Shown piece by piece: positions 1-9,158 of a DNA stretch of 64,000 nucleotides. The notes under the pieces were generated by a model. The model did not search any database and was not told the DNA's origin. It worked only from the letters and a program-made list of their open reading frames with translations. Position 1 is the first letter of the stretch; each line of letters begins with the position of its first letter. The translations under genes and the position numbers were made by a program. Source of the DNA: Vibrio tubiashii (lineage in GTDB: Bacteria; Pseudomonadota; Gammaproteobacteria; Enterobacterales; Vibrionaceae); NCBI RefSeq assembly GCF_028551255.1, contig NZ_CP117031.1, forward strand, positions 186,001-250,000. The letters are read 5' to 3'.

Positions 1-1652
1 CGATGCTCGCCCTCAAGCCGTGTTTTATGATGAGTCCAATGGCGGTGGCAAAATACCTTCCGCCAGGTCAACTGGATTTCGATCTGGTGATCATGGATGA
101 GGCGTCTCAAGTGAAGCCGCAAGACGCGTTGAGCTGCTTCGCACGTGGCAAGCAGATTGTGGTGGTGGGTGACTCGAAGCAGCTGCCGCCCACCGCGTTT
201 TTTGAAAAGTCGCTGTCCAATGACGTAAACGCTCACGGGGACGAGACGGGGGTGATTGATGAAGCGGAGAGTATCCTCGATGCGGTGAGTGCCTATTTTG
301 ATAAACGGCAACTGCGTTGGCACTATCGTTCGCGCCATGGCAGCTTGATCGAATTTTCAAACCACAAGTTCTATCACGGCAATCTGGTGGTGTTTCCTTC
401 GCCTTATGATCAGTGTGAGGACTACGGCATCAAGTTCCACCTCATTGGAGAAGGGCGCTTCATTAACAACGTCAACCAAGGTGAAGCGCACGAAGTGGTC
501 GCGGCGATCAAAACGCACCTGATGCAACGTCCTCATGAAAGCTTAGGCATCGTGGCAATGAACTCTAAGCAGCGCGATCTGATTGAAGCCAATCTGGAGT
601 CCGCCATTCATCAAGATCCGAGCTTGCGAGCGGCGTACCTAGCAAACCTGAAGAGCGACGATCCCTTGTTCATTAAAAACCTGGAAAATGTCCAAGGGGA
701 TGAGCGAGATGTGATTTTTATTTCTTTTACCTACGGCCCACAAGAAATAGGTGCGACCGACATTCCACAGCGCTTTGGCCCAATCAATGGGGCCAGTGGA
801 TGGCGCCGCTTGAACGTGCTATTTACGCGCGCCAAGCAGCGCATTCATGTGTTCAGCTCCATGACGGCCGATCAGATTGTGCTGACGGATTCGAGCAGCC
901 TTGGCGTGCAGTCACTCAAAGGGTACCTTCAGTACGCCCAAACCGGTCAACTGATTGGTCAAGATGGCATCCAGCAAGGCCAGCCCGACAGTGATTTTGA
1001 AATTGCTGTGATGGACGCACTGGCCCAGCACGGTTTTGAGTGTGTCCCTCAAGTCGGCGTGGCGGGATTTTATATTGATATCGCGGTGCGCGATCCGGGT
1101 ATGCCTGGGCGTTATCTGATGGGGATTGAATGTGATGGGGCGACGTATCACAGCAGCCGTTCGACCCGAGACCGAGATCGAGTTCGACAAGGCGTACTTG
1201 AGGGGTTGGGGTGGACCATTCGCCGCATCTGGTCTACCGACTGGTTTAAGCATCCTCATGCGGAGCTCAAACCGATCATCGAGGAACTAAAAGCTAAGGC
1301 GACAGCATCTAACTCTCGAGAAGAGTATGTTGGGGAAATGCAAGAGCCCTACTTTGCTGAGGCAGTGCCTGAGGAGAGGTCTGAGCCAGTTGCCGAAACT
1401 TTGAAAGAGGCGTTGGTGCGATACCGAGATCAAGTGATTGCGAGGAAGTATCCGAAGACGGATCCCAACCAACGCTTATTGCGACCGGATATGATAGAGC
1501 ACCTAGTGTTGGACAGGCCTATGACACGTGAGGAGTTTTCTCTCGATATCCCAGGGTATTTGAGAGAGCACACTTGCTCGAAAGAGGCGGGGGACTACTT
1601 GGATGATGTACTGGAAATTATTATGGATTACGAAAGCATTGAAGCGTTTTAG
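1..1652 (+). CDS. SF1 helicase with Vsr-like nuclease domain (5' truncated by window)
   Basis: The reading frame is open from the window edge, so the N-terminus, including Walker A, lies outside; only about 550 residues are visible. Helicase motifs II/III read DEASQ ... VVVGDSKQLPP (about residues 31-63), motif V is VQGDERDVIFISF and motif VI is LNVLFTRAKQRIHVF. A Vsr/DUF559-like endonuclease fold follows (about residues 325-415), with the hallmark GIECDGATYHSS and IRRIWSTDWF. A C-terminal helical tail has a DUF3320-like look. This is the layout of DUF4011-helicase-Vsr proteins, reported as single-gene phage-defence proteins (Hhe type). The family call rests on motifs; the defence role is inferred from family and island context. 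Confidence 0.85.
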   Translation, partial: MLALKPCFMMSPMAVAKYLPPGQLDFDLVIMDEASQVKPQDALSCFARGKQIVVVGDSKQLPPTAFFEKSLSNDVNAHGDETGVIDEAESILDAVSAYFDKRQLRWHYRSRHGSLIEFSNHKFYHGNLVVFPSPYDQCEDYGIKFHLIGEGRFINNVNQGEAHEVVAAIKTHLMQRPHESLGIVAMNSKQRDLIEANLESAIHQDPSLRAAYLANLKSDDPLFIKNLENVQGDERDVIFISFTYGPQEIGATDIPQRFGPINGASGWRRLNVLFTRAKQRIHVFSSMTADQIVLTDSSSLGVQSLKGYLQYAQTGQLIGQDGIQQGQPDSDFEIAVMDALAQHGFECVPQVGVAGFYIDIAVRDPGMPGRYLMGIECDGATYHSSRSTRDRDRVRQGVLEGLGWTIRRIWSTDWFKHPHAELKPIIEELKAKATASNSREEYVGEMQEPYFAEAVPEERSEPVAETLKEALVRYRDQVIARKYPKTDPNQRLLRPDMIEHLVLDRPMTREEFSLDIPGYLREHTCSKEAGDYLDDVLEIIMDYESIEAF

Positions 1653-1848
1653 TGGCCTGTTGTAGTTAGGAAGAAAGCATCGATTTTTGATTTTGCAATT
1701 AGCTTAATTTTAACCGTAACCTTTGACCCTAACTAATTGGAAAAATTAGGTATGTTGAAAATGCAGAATGTTTCGGTGTTTAAAAGCAGAATAATCCTAT
1801 CTAATAATTGTTAACTGTTTTTTTATCAATATAGTCAATTGAGGTTGT

Positions 1849-2754
1849 ATGACTGGATTATCTGAGCTAACTAAAAAGTCTATGGGAGAACCAGTAGCTC
1901 CAACATTTACGGATAATGAGTTAAAAGTTAAGCGAAACATTCTAGTGTTAAGTGCGATTACACTCTTGATCATTTTTGGATTGAAATCTGCACCAGATAA
2001 CGAGGAAAGCGTAACCTTTACATTGTTTTTTGTTAGATCATCGCATATCGATTTTAACTTCATTTTTATGATGCTTTTGGTGAGCTTAGTATATTTACTT
2101 TCTAATTATTGTTGGCTTTGTACCGAGTACATTGCAAAGTGGAAAATACGAGTGACTGGCACTAAAAATCCGCCAAGCAAACCAAGTCAAGACGAGCAGT
2201 TTCTCCGTAAAGTCACAAACCAACACCCTTACAAAGATCACAATGACAGTGCCGAGCAGTCAAATCTCTATTCATATTTGATGATTCATCAACTGTACTC
2301 TGACTCATTTATAGACATTCAAATAAGTGAAGATGAAATGAAAAAGTACCAAGAAAAGGCTCGTTTAATGCTTGCTATCAGCGAGGAAGAATCAAATAAA
2401 GTTTCTGGTTACACGGTGACAAATACGGATAGGGACTACTGGTATTCTTTGCTTATAGAGATGAGGTCGACAAGAGAGCTTATTCAGCATTATAAGAAAG
2501 TAATGGAAACTCCTTATCTAATCGAGTCAATAAAACGGTTTGATGAAAACTTTCTCTTTTTCCAAAACAGTCAGTATCGTAGGCACTTTATTATGGAGTT
2601 ATTGCCAACGTATTGGGTTGGCTTCATGGCAATTCTAAGTATTGTAATGAAAATTTGGTTTGTGCCGAGTTTCTTATTAAGCGTTGGTACTGGTCTGTTA
2701 TTGAGTTTTGGGGTGCTGTATCTTCTTAACATGCATCACAAAAAAAACAGTTAA
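1849..2754 (+). CDS. Cassette gene: four-TM membrane protein, unknown function
   Basis: This 301-residue protein has hydrophobic segments near residues 30-48, 66-88, 245-264 and 268-290. Between the two membrane pairs lies a long charged, probably cytoplasmic segment. The start is preceded by a GAGG-type ribosome site. I do not recognise the family. Its stop codon sits inside the left end of an attC site, so it is an integron cassette gene. No attC or attI is visible on its left side (1653-1848), making it the first visible member of the array. The DNA is AT-rich compared with the helicase before it. Confidence 0.8.
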   Translation: MTGLSELTKKSMGEPVAPTFTDNELKVKRNILVLSAITLLIIFGLKSAPDNEESVTFTLFFVRSSHIDFNFIFMMLLVSLVYLLSNYCWLCTEYIAKWKIRVTGTKNPPSKPSQDEQFLRKVTNQHPYKDHNDSAEQSNLYSYLMIHQLYSDSFIDIQISEDEMKKYQEKARLMLAISEEESNKVSGYTVTNTDRDYWYSLLIEMRSTRELIQHYKKVMETPYLIESIKRFDENFLFFQNSQYRRHFIMELLPTYWVGFMAILSIVMKIWFVPSFLLSVGTGLLLSFGVLYLLNMHHKKNS

Positions 2755-2874
2755 CAAACTGTTTAAGAGTGATTCGCAACGCGTGGCATTTTTACTATGC
2801 GTTGCGTTTGGTGTTTAAAGTGGCTTGCGGGAGCTTTGGTATTGCGTTGCTCACACCTTAACAGGGCGTTAGGC
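2749..2874 (+). repeat. attC site 1 (VCR-like)
   Basis: The left core is GTTAAC and the right core GTTAGGC, with about 126 bp between the ends. The arms hold the shared blocks gattcgcaacgcgtggca and attgcgttgctcacacctta. It is nearly identical to sites 3, 5 and 10. Confidence 0.93.
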
Positions 2875-2890
2875 ATCAAGAGGAGTAAGA

Positions 2891-3733
2891 ATGAAATCCC
2901 AGGTACTTAGAAAGTTTGAAGCAAAGCTTGAAGAGATGAATGATCAGCTTTGCTACTTTTTGTTTTCAGATGTTGAGGTCGAGAACGTTTTTTCCAAGTT
3001 ATCTCATGAGCTTGCCAGCACATATACAACGGAAGTATTCTCAGAAAATGAATTTTCTGAACGACTCCATATAAAAATTGAAGCTTTACCTGCTTTTCGT
3101 ACCAAAGCGTTTCACACTCTGGTTAGCATGAGTGTAATTGCTTCAGTAGAGTACTTGTTGAGTTATATTGAAGAAATTGAAGAGTTTCGTGCTAGCGTAG
3201 AAACATCTATTCATGATGCTATAACTGATAAAAAACCAGAGGAGCAACTTAAACAGAAGTTAAGCCACTGGCTTGGTGAAGTTCCTGAAAGTGCAATCAT
3301 AAAAACAATCGCATACTTGCGGTTGCGAAGAAACCACATTGCTCATGTTCGTGAAGATATGAGTGAAGGTTACCGTTCATTGATAAAGAATGACTCTAAC
3401 CATCTAAATAATTACTGGGCAAAGCAAGCAACAGAGTTAAATGGCTTTGACTTTTCTCTGCAATCCTACGCTGAATTTGAAGTCAATGAAGTGTTTGCAT
3501 TGATAAACCTTTCGCGAGTTTGTATGCGAAAAATTGATTCAATGATGTTGTCTACTATTTCGGATGAGTCTATTGCTATCTATGAACTTCCTAACTTTCT
3601 TGCTAACAAAAGACTAAATGGCTTAACCGTTGATGTTAAATCTCGAAAGTTTACCGCATATCTGCAGCATCAATATGGAAAGAGAATGTCTTGCGCAGAT
3701 GCTTTGCTGCGATCGCACCTAAAAGATGCCTAA
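2891..3733 (+). CDS. Cassette gene: HEPN-like protein
   Basis: This 280-residue, mostly helical soluble protein starts 5 nt after a strong AGGAG. At residues 146-152 it reads RRNHIAH, which fits the R-x(4-6)-H signature of HEPN domains, many of which are RNases in toxin-antitoxin or abortive-infection systems. An acidic helical stretch precedes this motif, as in many HEPN folds. No partner gene is in the same cassette. The HEPN assignment rests on one motif and predicted helicity, so it is tentative. The other reading is an unassigned cassette protein. Confidence 0.75.
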   Translation: MKSQVLRKFEAKLEEMNDQLCYFLFSDVEVENVFSKLSHELASTYTTEVFSENEFSERLHIKIEALPAFRTKAFHTLVSMSVIASVEYLLSYIEEIEEFRASVETSIHDAITDKKPEEQLKQKLSHWLGEVPESAIIKTIAYLRLRRNHIAHVREDMSEGYRSLIKNDSNHLNNYWAKQATELNGFDFSLQSYAEFEVNEVFALINLSRVCMRKIDSMMLSTISDESIAIYELPNFLANKRLNGLTVDVKSRKFTAYLQHQYGKRMSCADALLRSHLKDA

Positions 3734-3852
3734 CAAACGCTTTAAGGCGGATTCGCAACGCGTGGCATTTTTACTATGCGTTGATTTTAGTGATTATGGT
3801 GGTGTGCAGAAACATCGTATTGCGTTGCTCACCACTTAAGCGGGCGTTATAC
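3728..3852 (+). repeat. attC site 2 (VCR-like)
   Basis: The left core is GCCTAAC and the right core GTTATAC, spanning 125 bp. It keeps the arm blocks attcgcaacgcgtggcattt and tattgcgttgctcacca, with a variant central region. Confidence 0.92.
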
Positions 3853-3879
3853 CTATTGGCACAAGGGGAGCGAGTAAAT

Positions 3880-5070
3880 ATGGGTAGAGCTAAAGAGTTC
3901 ATGCTGGAACAAGAAGAAAGAGGGTTCTACTCTGTAGGTGACAAATTCTTATGTTCTCGATGCATTGGTGAAGAAGACTTAGGAAGATATGTGCGTGATC
4001 AAGGGGAACGAGGGGAATGTACATATTGTGGAAATAAAAGACTAAGAATCATTCATTTTGACATGCTTATGGAATTCTTAGTGGATTGTATCAGTGAGGA
4101 ATATGGTGAGCCTAACAACGTTGGTGTTGCATGGGATAAGGGATGGTGTGGAGATGTAATGGATTCATACGATCTGTTAGGGAAGCTAAGTATCCCAATA
4201 GAAAATATGGATCTTCAAGATGACATTATATCTTCTTTAAATGTCCAACAATGGTGCAAGAGAGATTTTTACAATTTATCTCCCTCGGAGGCATATTTGC
4301 ATGGATGGAAATCGTTTGTACATCTAGTGAAGCACAAATCTCGATACTCATTTTACCGTGCTGAAGATGATAGAGAGTTTAATAGTTTCGACGAAATTCC
4401 TCCTAAATATTTCATGGATTCTTTGAGCAATGTCGTAGACAGCCTAAACTTATATAAGAATATTAAGGTCGGCGAAAAAGTACTTCGTGTAAGAATTCAT
4501 GATAAAAAAACAAAACTTAATTCAGCTAATGACATTGGTTCCCCCCCAGTAGAGTTTGCAGTATATCCAAATAGAATGAGTCCATCCGGAATATCAATGT
4601 TCTATGGGGCTTTCGACCGACGCACTGCAATCGCTGAAACCTTTGAGGGACCAAATCAAGCTAAGGTTGCGAGTGTTGGGACTTTTGAAGTGACTCGAGA
4701 GCTTGTCGTGATTGACTTTAGTAAACTACCTCCATACGAAGGGTTGCTGTCAGGATGTGAACGTGATTATCGTCATCAACTATCTTTTGTGTACGATTTT
4801 CTATCGGACTTTACAGCTCCAGTGAGAAAAGATGGTCTTGAGCATATTGATTATGTCCCAACACAAGTAGTCAGCGAACATTTTCGATTTATCCATAAGA
4901 CCAAAGAAGGTAAGAAAGTTGACGGTATTATTTATCCGAGTTCAAAGCTTTATAAAAGAAATGCAATAGTATTATTTTGTGACGACAAAGAATGCGTGGA
5001 GCATGATGCAAAGGATGGTCTTTTGAGACTTATTAGCCTAAAAAGAATTAATCCCAATAAATACATATAG
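3880..5070 (+). CDS. Cassette gene: RES-domain protein with zinc-ribbon/HEPN-RES N-terminus
   Basis: The 396-residue reading frame also runs upstream through the attC into the previous gene. The ATG at 3880, just past the attC and preceded by GGGGAG, is the natural start. An N-terminal zinc ribbon has C25, C28, C47 and C50. A helical segment like the HEPN/RES N-terminal domain follows. The C-terminal half (about residues 195-375) looks like a RES domain: VLRVRIHD, then FYGAFDRRTAIAETF with the Glu, and a late PSSKLY. RES toxins are NAD+-degrading phosphorylases that halt growth. The usual Xre-type antitoxin is absent from the cassette, so the N-terminal part may have the control role. Confidence 0.85.
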   Translation: MGRAKEFMLEQEERGFYSVGDKFLCSRCIGEEDLGRYVRDQGERGECTYCGNKRLRIIHFDMLMEFLVDCISEEYGEPNNVGVAWDKGWCGDVMDSYDLLGKLSIPIENMDLQDDIISSLNVQQWCKRDFYNLSPSEAYLHGWKSFVHLVKHKSRYSFYRAEDDREFNSFDEIPPKYFMDSLSNVVDSLNLYKNIKVGEKVLRVRIHDKKTKLNSANDIGSPPVEFAVYPNRMSPSGISMFYGAFDRRTAIAETFEGPNQAKVASVGTFEVTRELVVIDFSKLPPYEGLLSGCERDYRHQLSFVYDFLSDFTAPVRKDGLEHIDYVPTQVVSEHFRFIHKTKEGKKVDGIIYPSSKLYKRNAIVLFCDDKECVEHDAKDGLLRLISLKRINPNKYI

Positions 5071-5196
5071 GTATAACAAACTGTTTAAGAGTGATTCGCA
5101 ACGCGTGGCATTTTCACTATGCGTTGGTTTTAGTGGTTAAGGTGGTATGCGGAAGCTTAGGTATTGCGTTGCTCACACCTTAACAGAGCGTTAGTT
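5071..5196 (+). repeat. attC site 3 (VCR-like)
   Basis: The left core GTATAAC begins immediately after the preceding stop codon. The right core is GTTAGTT. It spans 126 bp and keeps the full set of conserved arm blocks. Confidence 0.93.
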
Positions 5197-5237
5197 GCGT
5201 CATAGAAAAATTTTAATACGTCAGAAAGGAAGGGATT

Positions 5238-6248
5238 ATGCCAATAGATTTAACAGAAACTTTGGTTGTTGGGATTTCAGCTACTGCACTATTTGATTTA
5301 TCTGAAGCTGATGAGATCTTTAGAGAAAAAAACAAAACAGATCCAAACACAGCGATAGACGAATATCGAACATATATGCTTGAGCACGAAGATGAACCGC
5401 TAAATGATGGTACAGCTATGCCGTTAGTAAGGTCACTGCTAAATCTCAATACGCACAAAAGTCCGGAAGACAATGCGCCGATAGTCGAGGTAGTTGTTAT
5501 TTCGAGGAATAGCCCGGAAACTGGCTTTAGAGTATTGAATGAAATTCGTAGGAGAAAACTCCCTATTACGCGTTCAGCATTTACAGCTGGTGAAGCGAGT
5601 TCGATCTATTTAGATGCTTTTTATGTCGACTTGTTTCTAACTACCAATGAGCAAGATGCTCAAGAGGTCATCGATAGTGGGGTATGTGCCTCGGCATTAG
5701 TTAAAAGGCCCCCTCAGTCAGAGGCGAGTTTGAACGAAGAGCAAGTTCGCTTTGCTTTTGATGCGGATGCCGTGCTTTTTAGCGAGGACAGTGAAATTGT
5801 TAACCAAACGGATGGGTTAGAAGAGTTCTGGCGTAGTGAAAATGAAAAACAGGATATCCCTTTACAAGAAGGGCCATATGCTAACCTTCTGAAAAAACTA
5901 TCAAAAGTACAAGAAAGGTTGCCAGGGCGTATTGAATATTCTCCTGTAAAATTGGCTATTATGACTGCGCGAAATAGCCCGGCGGAAATGAGAGTTATAA
6001 AAACCCTTCGTAGTTGGAATGTCTATATTGACCAAGCATTTTTTCTTGGAGGTTTAGAGAAAAGTCGCTTTCTAAAGGCTTTTAAGCCACATATCTTTTT
6101 TGATGATCAAGATTCACACTTGGACCCAGCGTCAACAGAGGTTCCGAGCGCAAAAGTTCTTTATCCATCAAACTCAATTCTGAATAAAATAATGCAGGAA
6201 AAAGCCAAGAAAAAAGTTGATACAGTGCCAGATGAAGCATGCAACTAA
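5238..6248 (+). CDS. Cassette gene: cytosolic 5'-nucleotidase family protein
   Basis: This 336-residue protein has the hallmarks of the cytosolic 5'-nucleotidase family related to NT5C1 (HAD-like). They are an N-terminal GISATALFDL...ADEIFRE, then VISRNSPETGFRVLNEI, TRSAFTAGE, the HAD-type motif FDADAVLFSE near residues 173-182, and a C-terminal FDDQDSHL. The family dephosphorylates nucleoside monophosphates in the cytoplasm. The length matches bacterial members. An AAGGAAGGG ribosome site precedes the ATG. Nucleotide-pool enzymes are seen in phage-defence settings, but nothing here shows that role directly. Confidence 0.85.
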   Translation: MPIDLTETLVVGISATALFDLSEADEIFREKNKTDPNTAIDEYRTYMLEHEDEPLNDGTAMPLVRSLLNLNTHKSPEDNAPIVEVVVISRNSPETGFRVLNEIRRRKLPITRSAFTAGEASSIYLDAFYVDLFLTTNEQDAQEVIDSGVCASALVKRPPQSEASLNEEQVRFAFDADAVLFSEDSEIVNQTDGLEEFWRSENEKQDIPLQEGPYANLLKKLSKVQERLPGRIEYSPVKLAIMTARNSPAEMRVIKTLRSWNVYIDQAFFLGGLEKSRFLKAFKPHIFFDDQDSHLDPASTEVPSAKVLYPSNSILNKIMQEKAKKKVDTVPDEACN

Positions 6249-6358
6249 CAATCTGTTTCAGAGTGATTCGCAACGCGTGACATTTTTACTATGCGTTGCG
6301 TTTGTGGTATGCGGAAACATCGGTATTGCGCTGCTCATACCTTAACAGGGCGTTAGGC
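6243..6358 (+). repeat. attC site 4 (VCR-like, shorter centre)
   Basis: The left core is ACTAAC (overlapping the preceding stop) and the right core GTTAGGC. It is about 116 bp, because part of the central region common to sites 1, 3 and 5 is missing. Confidence 0.92.
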
Positions 6359-6372
6359 TTCAAGGAGGAATC

Positions 6373-6798
6373 ATGAGTACAGATACAACATCAATATGGA
6401 CAATTATTTCTTCTCTATCCTCGCTAGGATCATTTGGTGTAGCGGCTTTAGTTGGTTGGCATGGTTACCAAAAGTATCTAGCGGAGGAGCATATTGAGCC
6501 ATCTGATGATAGATTGGAGCTCTTTTCTACAAGGAAACAAACAACCGAGTTACGAGTAGAAAACAATCAACTTCGTTGCTACCTACATGATATAAGAGAT
6601 AATCGTGGAGGCTTGCAGTGGTCTCTTTCAAAACAACAAATTGATAAAGTCAAAGTAACTAAGGAAGCTACTAGCAGTGTTTCTGGTCGGATAAAAATAG
6701 GTCCGCGGTCAGGCTGGCTCTATTCTTACAAGTTGTGGTCAAACCCAAGAGAGTTGGAAAAGGCAATACAGAAGCTTGTGGATACAATTGAAGCCTAA
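6373..6798 (+). CDS. Cassette gene: single-TM small protein, unknown function
   Basis: This 141-residue protein has one N-terminal hydrophobic stretch (about residues 8-29) followed by a charged domain, so it is probably anchored in the inner membrane. AAGGAGG sits 5 nt before the ATG. The stop lies within the next attC core. I recognise no family. The soluble part is short and beta-rich in appearance, ending in an amphipathic helix. Confidence 0.75.
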   Translation: MSTDTTSIWTIISSLSSLGSFGVAALVGWHGYQKYLAEEHIEPSDDRLELFSTRKQTTELRVENNQLRCYLHDIRDNRGGLQWSLSKQQIDKVKVTKEATSSVSGRIKIGPRSGWLYSYKLWSNPRELEKAIQKLVDTIEA

Positions 6799-6918
6799 CA
6801 AACTGTTCAAGAGGGATTCGCTACGCGTGGCATATTTGCTATGCGTTGCGTTTAGTGTTTAAGGTGGTATGCGGTGGCTTTGGTATTGCGTTGCTCACAC
6901 CTTAACAGGGCGTTATGA
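6793..6918 (+). repeat. attC site 5 (VCR-like)
   Basis: The left core is GCCTAAC and the right core GTTATGA, spanning 126 bp with conserved arms. Confidence 0.93.
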
Positions 6919-6937
6919 AAATGGAGGTCAGAAGTAA

Positions 6938-7237
6938 ATGTTTGGCACAGATGGTGAAAGTAGTGGGTTAGTTTCAGGTTGTTATACCTTAGATTATGTA
7001 CCTGGTCGGAAAGTTATAGCTTCACTAGGTCTCGTTGAATATACCGTTAAGAATATCGCTGGAAATGCTCCAGAGAAAATGCAATCAGTTTTTTCTAGTT
7101 TACTAGAAGCGGCACTAGATCAGGGGGCTCACGCCGTAATTAATGTGCGAATGGTGACCGGTTCTTATCAGAAGCAAGGGTCGCAGTGGATGGTCTCGTA
7201 TATTGTGGCTTATGGTGAGGCAGTTTTACTCGAGTAA
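6938..7237 (+). CDS. Cassette gene: YbjQ/UPF0145-like small protein
   Basis: This 99-residue protein has the C-terminal pattern of the YbjQ family: ALDQGAHAVINVRMVT, then WMVSYIVAYGEAVLL, matching the usual ALGANAVVGVR ... VVAYGTAV layout. The family has a compact beta-alpha fold sometimes described as heavy-metal-binding; its role is not established. The N-terminal half is shorter and less typical. GGAGG lies 10 nt before the ATG. It is a complete cassette gene between attC sites 5 and 6. Confidence 0.8.
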   Translation: MFGTDGESSGLVSGCYTLDYVPGRKVIASLGLVEYTVKNIAGNAPEKMQSVFSSLLEAALDQGAHAVINVRMVTGSYQKQGSQWMVSYIVAYGEAVLLE

Positions 7238-7240
7238 TTT

Positions 7241-7321
7241 ACATAACAAGCATTATGAGTGACTCGCAACGCTTGGCGTTTTATAGCCAAGCGTACCTTA
7301 CACCTTGGCGCGGCGTTAATT
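7241..7321 (+). repeat. attC site 6 (short type)
   Basis: The left core is ACATAAC and the right core GTTAATT, only about 81 bp. The arms are cgcaacgcttggcg and gccaagcg around a short loop. This differs from the long VCR type and suggests a cassette acquired from another array. Confidence 0.85.
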
Positions 7322-7353
7322 TTTATAGTGTCACCATTAATTAAGAGGTAATA

Positions 7354-8370
7354 ATGAGCATATTGGAAGAAGCAAGAGAATCCTTCGAACGGATTCAAAG
7401 TTTTGATGCGCAAACACTTGCAAGATCTAGTGAGCTAGGCCAGCACTTTGATTTTTCGAAAGCTGTTGAGCCTGCAGCTAAAGTAATTCGGTTATATCGG
7501 CAGTTGTCGTTATCAGCTTTGGATGATTTCCCTGATTCAATGCTTAGTCAATTAAAAAGTCAATCTGATGCTGATTATAGCCGCTTTGAACAAGCATTAG
7601 ATTTTCAACCGAACAATATCGATAATCCTAGTGGTAATAGGGATTCGATCATTTCTCAGATTGAAGATGCTTATGATGGTGCTTTTAATCGCTTATATCC
7701 TTTTATTTCCTATGGTGTAAGTAAGTCTGTAGATTTCCAGCGAATGGAAAATGATGCGCGCGCAATGCTACAGTCGGTAAAAGATAACGCAGGTAAAATC
7801 ACAGAAGATTTAGCCCTTCATCAGGAGCAAGCTCAGGATGTACTGGCAGATGTTCGCAAAGTTGCTGCTGAACAGGGGGTATCTCAACAGGCAATATACT
7901 TTAAAGATGAAGCTGAAGTTCATGAGAAAGCAGCAGAATATTGGAAAACAAAAACAATTCATGCAGCTATAGCTTTGGGAATATACGCTTTTTGCACGCT
8001 ATTTATTCATAAAATTGCTTGGTTTAAGCCCGAAGACAGCTTGCAAGCAGTGCAGTTAATTACTAGTAAAGTCTTAATATTCGGTGTTATTGCGTATTTG
8101 TTGTTTCTAGCTGCAAAAAATTTTCTGTCACATAAACATAATGCGATTGTGAATAAGCGCAGACAGAATGCTCTTATGACTTATAAGGCACTTACTGATG
8201 CTGCTGCATCGGAAGAAACTAAAGACATTGTGTTGAATCATGCGGCTTCCTGTATATTCTCACCTCAAGATACAGGTTATATCAAAAATGAAAGTAGTTT
8301 ATCGCAGCAACCGGCAGGCCGTTCGATTATTGAGTTACTACCCAAAACATCGATGAAACTCGATGGATAA
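7354..8370 (+). CDS. Cassette gene: two-TM protein with long helical domain
   Basis: This 338-residue protein starts with ATG after AGAGGT. The first 200 residues are acidic and helical, probably partly coiled coil. Two hydrophobic segments follow at about residues 200-218 and 230-254, then a cytoplasmic-looking tail. I do not recognise a family. A long helical domain next to a TM hairpin occurs in some membrane-perturbing defence effectors, but no motif supports that here. It is complete, and its downstream attC is degenerate. Confidence 0.75.
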   Translation: MSILEEARESFERIQSFDAQTLARSSELGQHFDFSKAVEPAAKVIRLYRQLSLSALDDFPDSMLSQLKSQSDADYSRFEQALDFQPNNIDNPSGNRDSIISQIEDAYDGAFNRLYPFISYGVSKSVDFQRMENDARAMLQSVKDNAGKITEDLALHQEQAQDVLADVRKVAAEQGVSQQAIYFKDEAEVHEKAAEYWKTKTIHAAIALGIYAFCTLFIHKIAWFKPEDSLQAVQLITSKVLIFGVIAYLLFLAAKNFLSHKHNAIVNKRRQNALMTYKALTDAAASEETKDIVLNHAASCIFSPQDTGYIKNESSLSQQPAGRSIIELLPKTSMKLDG

Positions 8371-8476
8371 AATTTAAAAAAGCAATCAAGGTGAACTGTT
8401 ACACTCGGCGGTTTTGGTATGGAGTTCGGTACACTTGGTGAGTTTACCATGGTGCACCTTATGTTAGGCGTTAGGC
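8371..8476 (+). repeat. attC site 7 (divergent, left core degraded)
   Basis: The right core GTTAGGC (8470-8476) is intact. The arms are ggtgaactgttacactcggcg and the complementary-looking accatggtgcacctta. The expected RYYYAAC left core is not present, so recombination at this site may be impaired. Confidence 0.7.
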
Positions 8477-8492
8477 GAGATAGGAGAAACTT

Positions 8493-9149
8493 GTGAATCC
8501 AGGATACGTATATATATTGATAAATGAATCTATGCCCGGCTTATTAAAAATCGGTAAAACTCGTAGAGATAGTAGGTCGAGGGCTAGAGAGCTATATAAA
8601 ACAGGAGTCCCAACACCTTATCACGTGGCATTTGAATTGTTTTGTGATGATTACAGTCATGCCGAAAAAGCTATTCACGAAGAGCTTTCTGATTTTAGAG
8701 TCAATAATAATCGAGAGTTTTTTAGGTATCCGTTAGACAAAGCCATAAAATTGGTGCAAACCTTAGCTGGGAACACATCTGAGGAAGACGCATTCTCTGC
8801 TATAGATATAACTGAAGGATTAATGTCAAAGTACTCTCAATGGATTAAACTTGATATCGTTTCGGTTCGAATCGTTCAACCAAAAGAGCGTGTATGGCTA
8901 GAAATTACCCAAGAAAAAGAAGTTGGCGGTTATCTAGTAGATCAGGTTATTACTCGCTCTGATTTAGGGTTCATCACTGGTGGTAAAGGTGAAAGTGAGT
9001 TGTACTTTTCACCTGATTCGTCGATATCTTTTAATGCACAGTTGTTCATAAATGATTTTGACCCCTTCTCTATTATTAACACTACAGACTTATTTCATGA
9101 GGATGGCGCAAATGAGGTGAATGAAAAATACAACCCACATCGCGCTTGA
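8493..9149 (+). CDS. Cassette gene: GIY-YIG (T5orf172/MUG113 type) protein
   Basis: This 218-residue protein uses a GTG start at 8493 after AGGAGA. The first 95 residues read GYVYIL ... LLKIGKT, then ARELYKTGVPTP and a conserved NREFFRY. This fits the T5orf172/MUG113 branch of GIY-YIG nuclease-fold proteins, common in phages and mobile DNA. The C-terminal 120 residues are acidic, beta-rich and unrecognised. The next attC starts 10 nt after the stop. Nuclease activity is inferred from the family only. Confidence 0.85.
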   Translation: MNPGYVYILINESMPGLLKIGKTRRDSRSRARELYKTGVPTPYHVAFELFCDDYSHAEKAIHEELSDFRVNNNREFFRYPLDKAIKLVQTLAGNTSEEDAFSAIDITEGLMSKYSQWIKLDIVSVRIVQPKERVWLEITQEKEVGGYLVDQVITRSDLGFITGGKGESELYFSPDSSISFNAQLFINDFDPFSIINTTDLFHEDGANEVNEKYNPHRA

Positions 9150-9158
9150 ATCCAAGAC

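Noticed and set aside
1653..1848. Possible attI or attC at the left edge of the cassette array
   Set aside because: Searched by eye for GTTRRRY with paired arms; no convincing site or integrase was found.
3691..3879. Upstream extension of the RES-type protein
   Set aside because: It runs through the preceding gene end and the attC site; the start at 3880 has a ribosome site and fits cassette structure.
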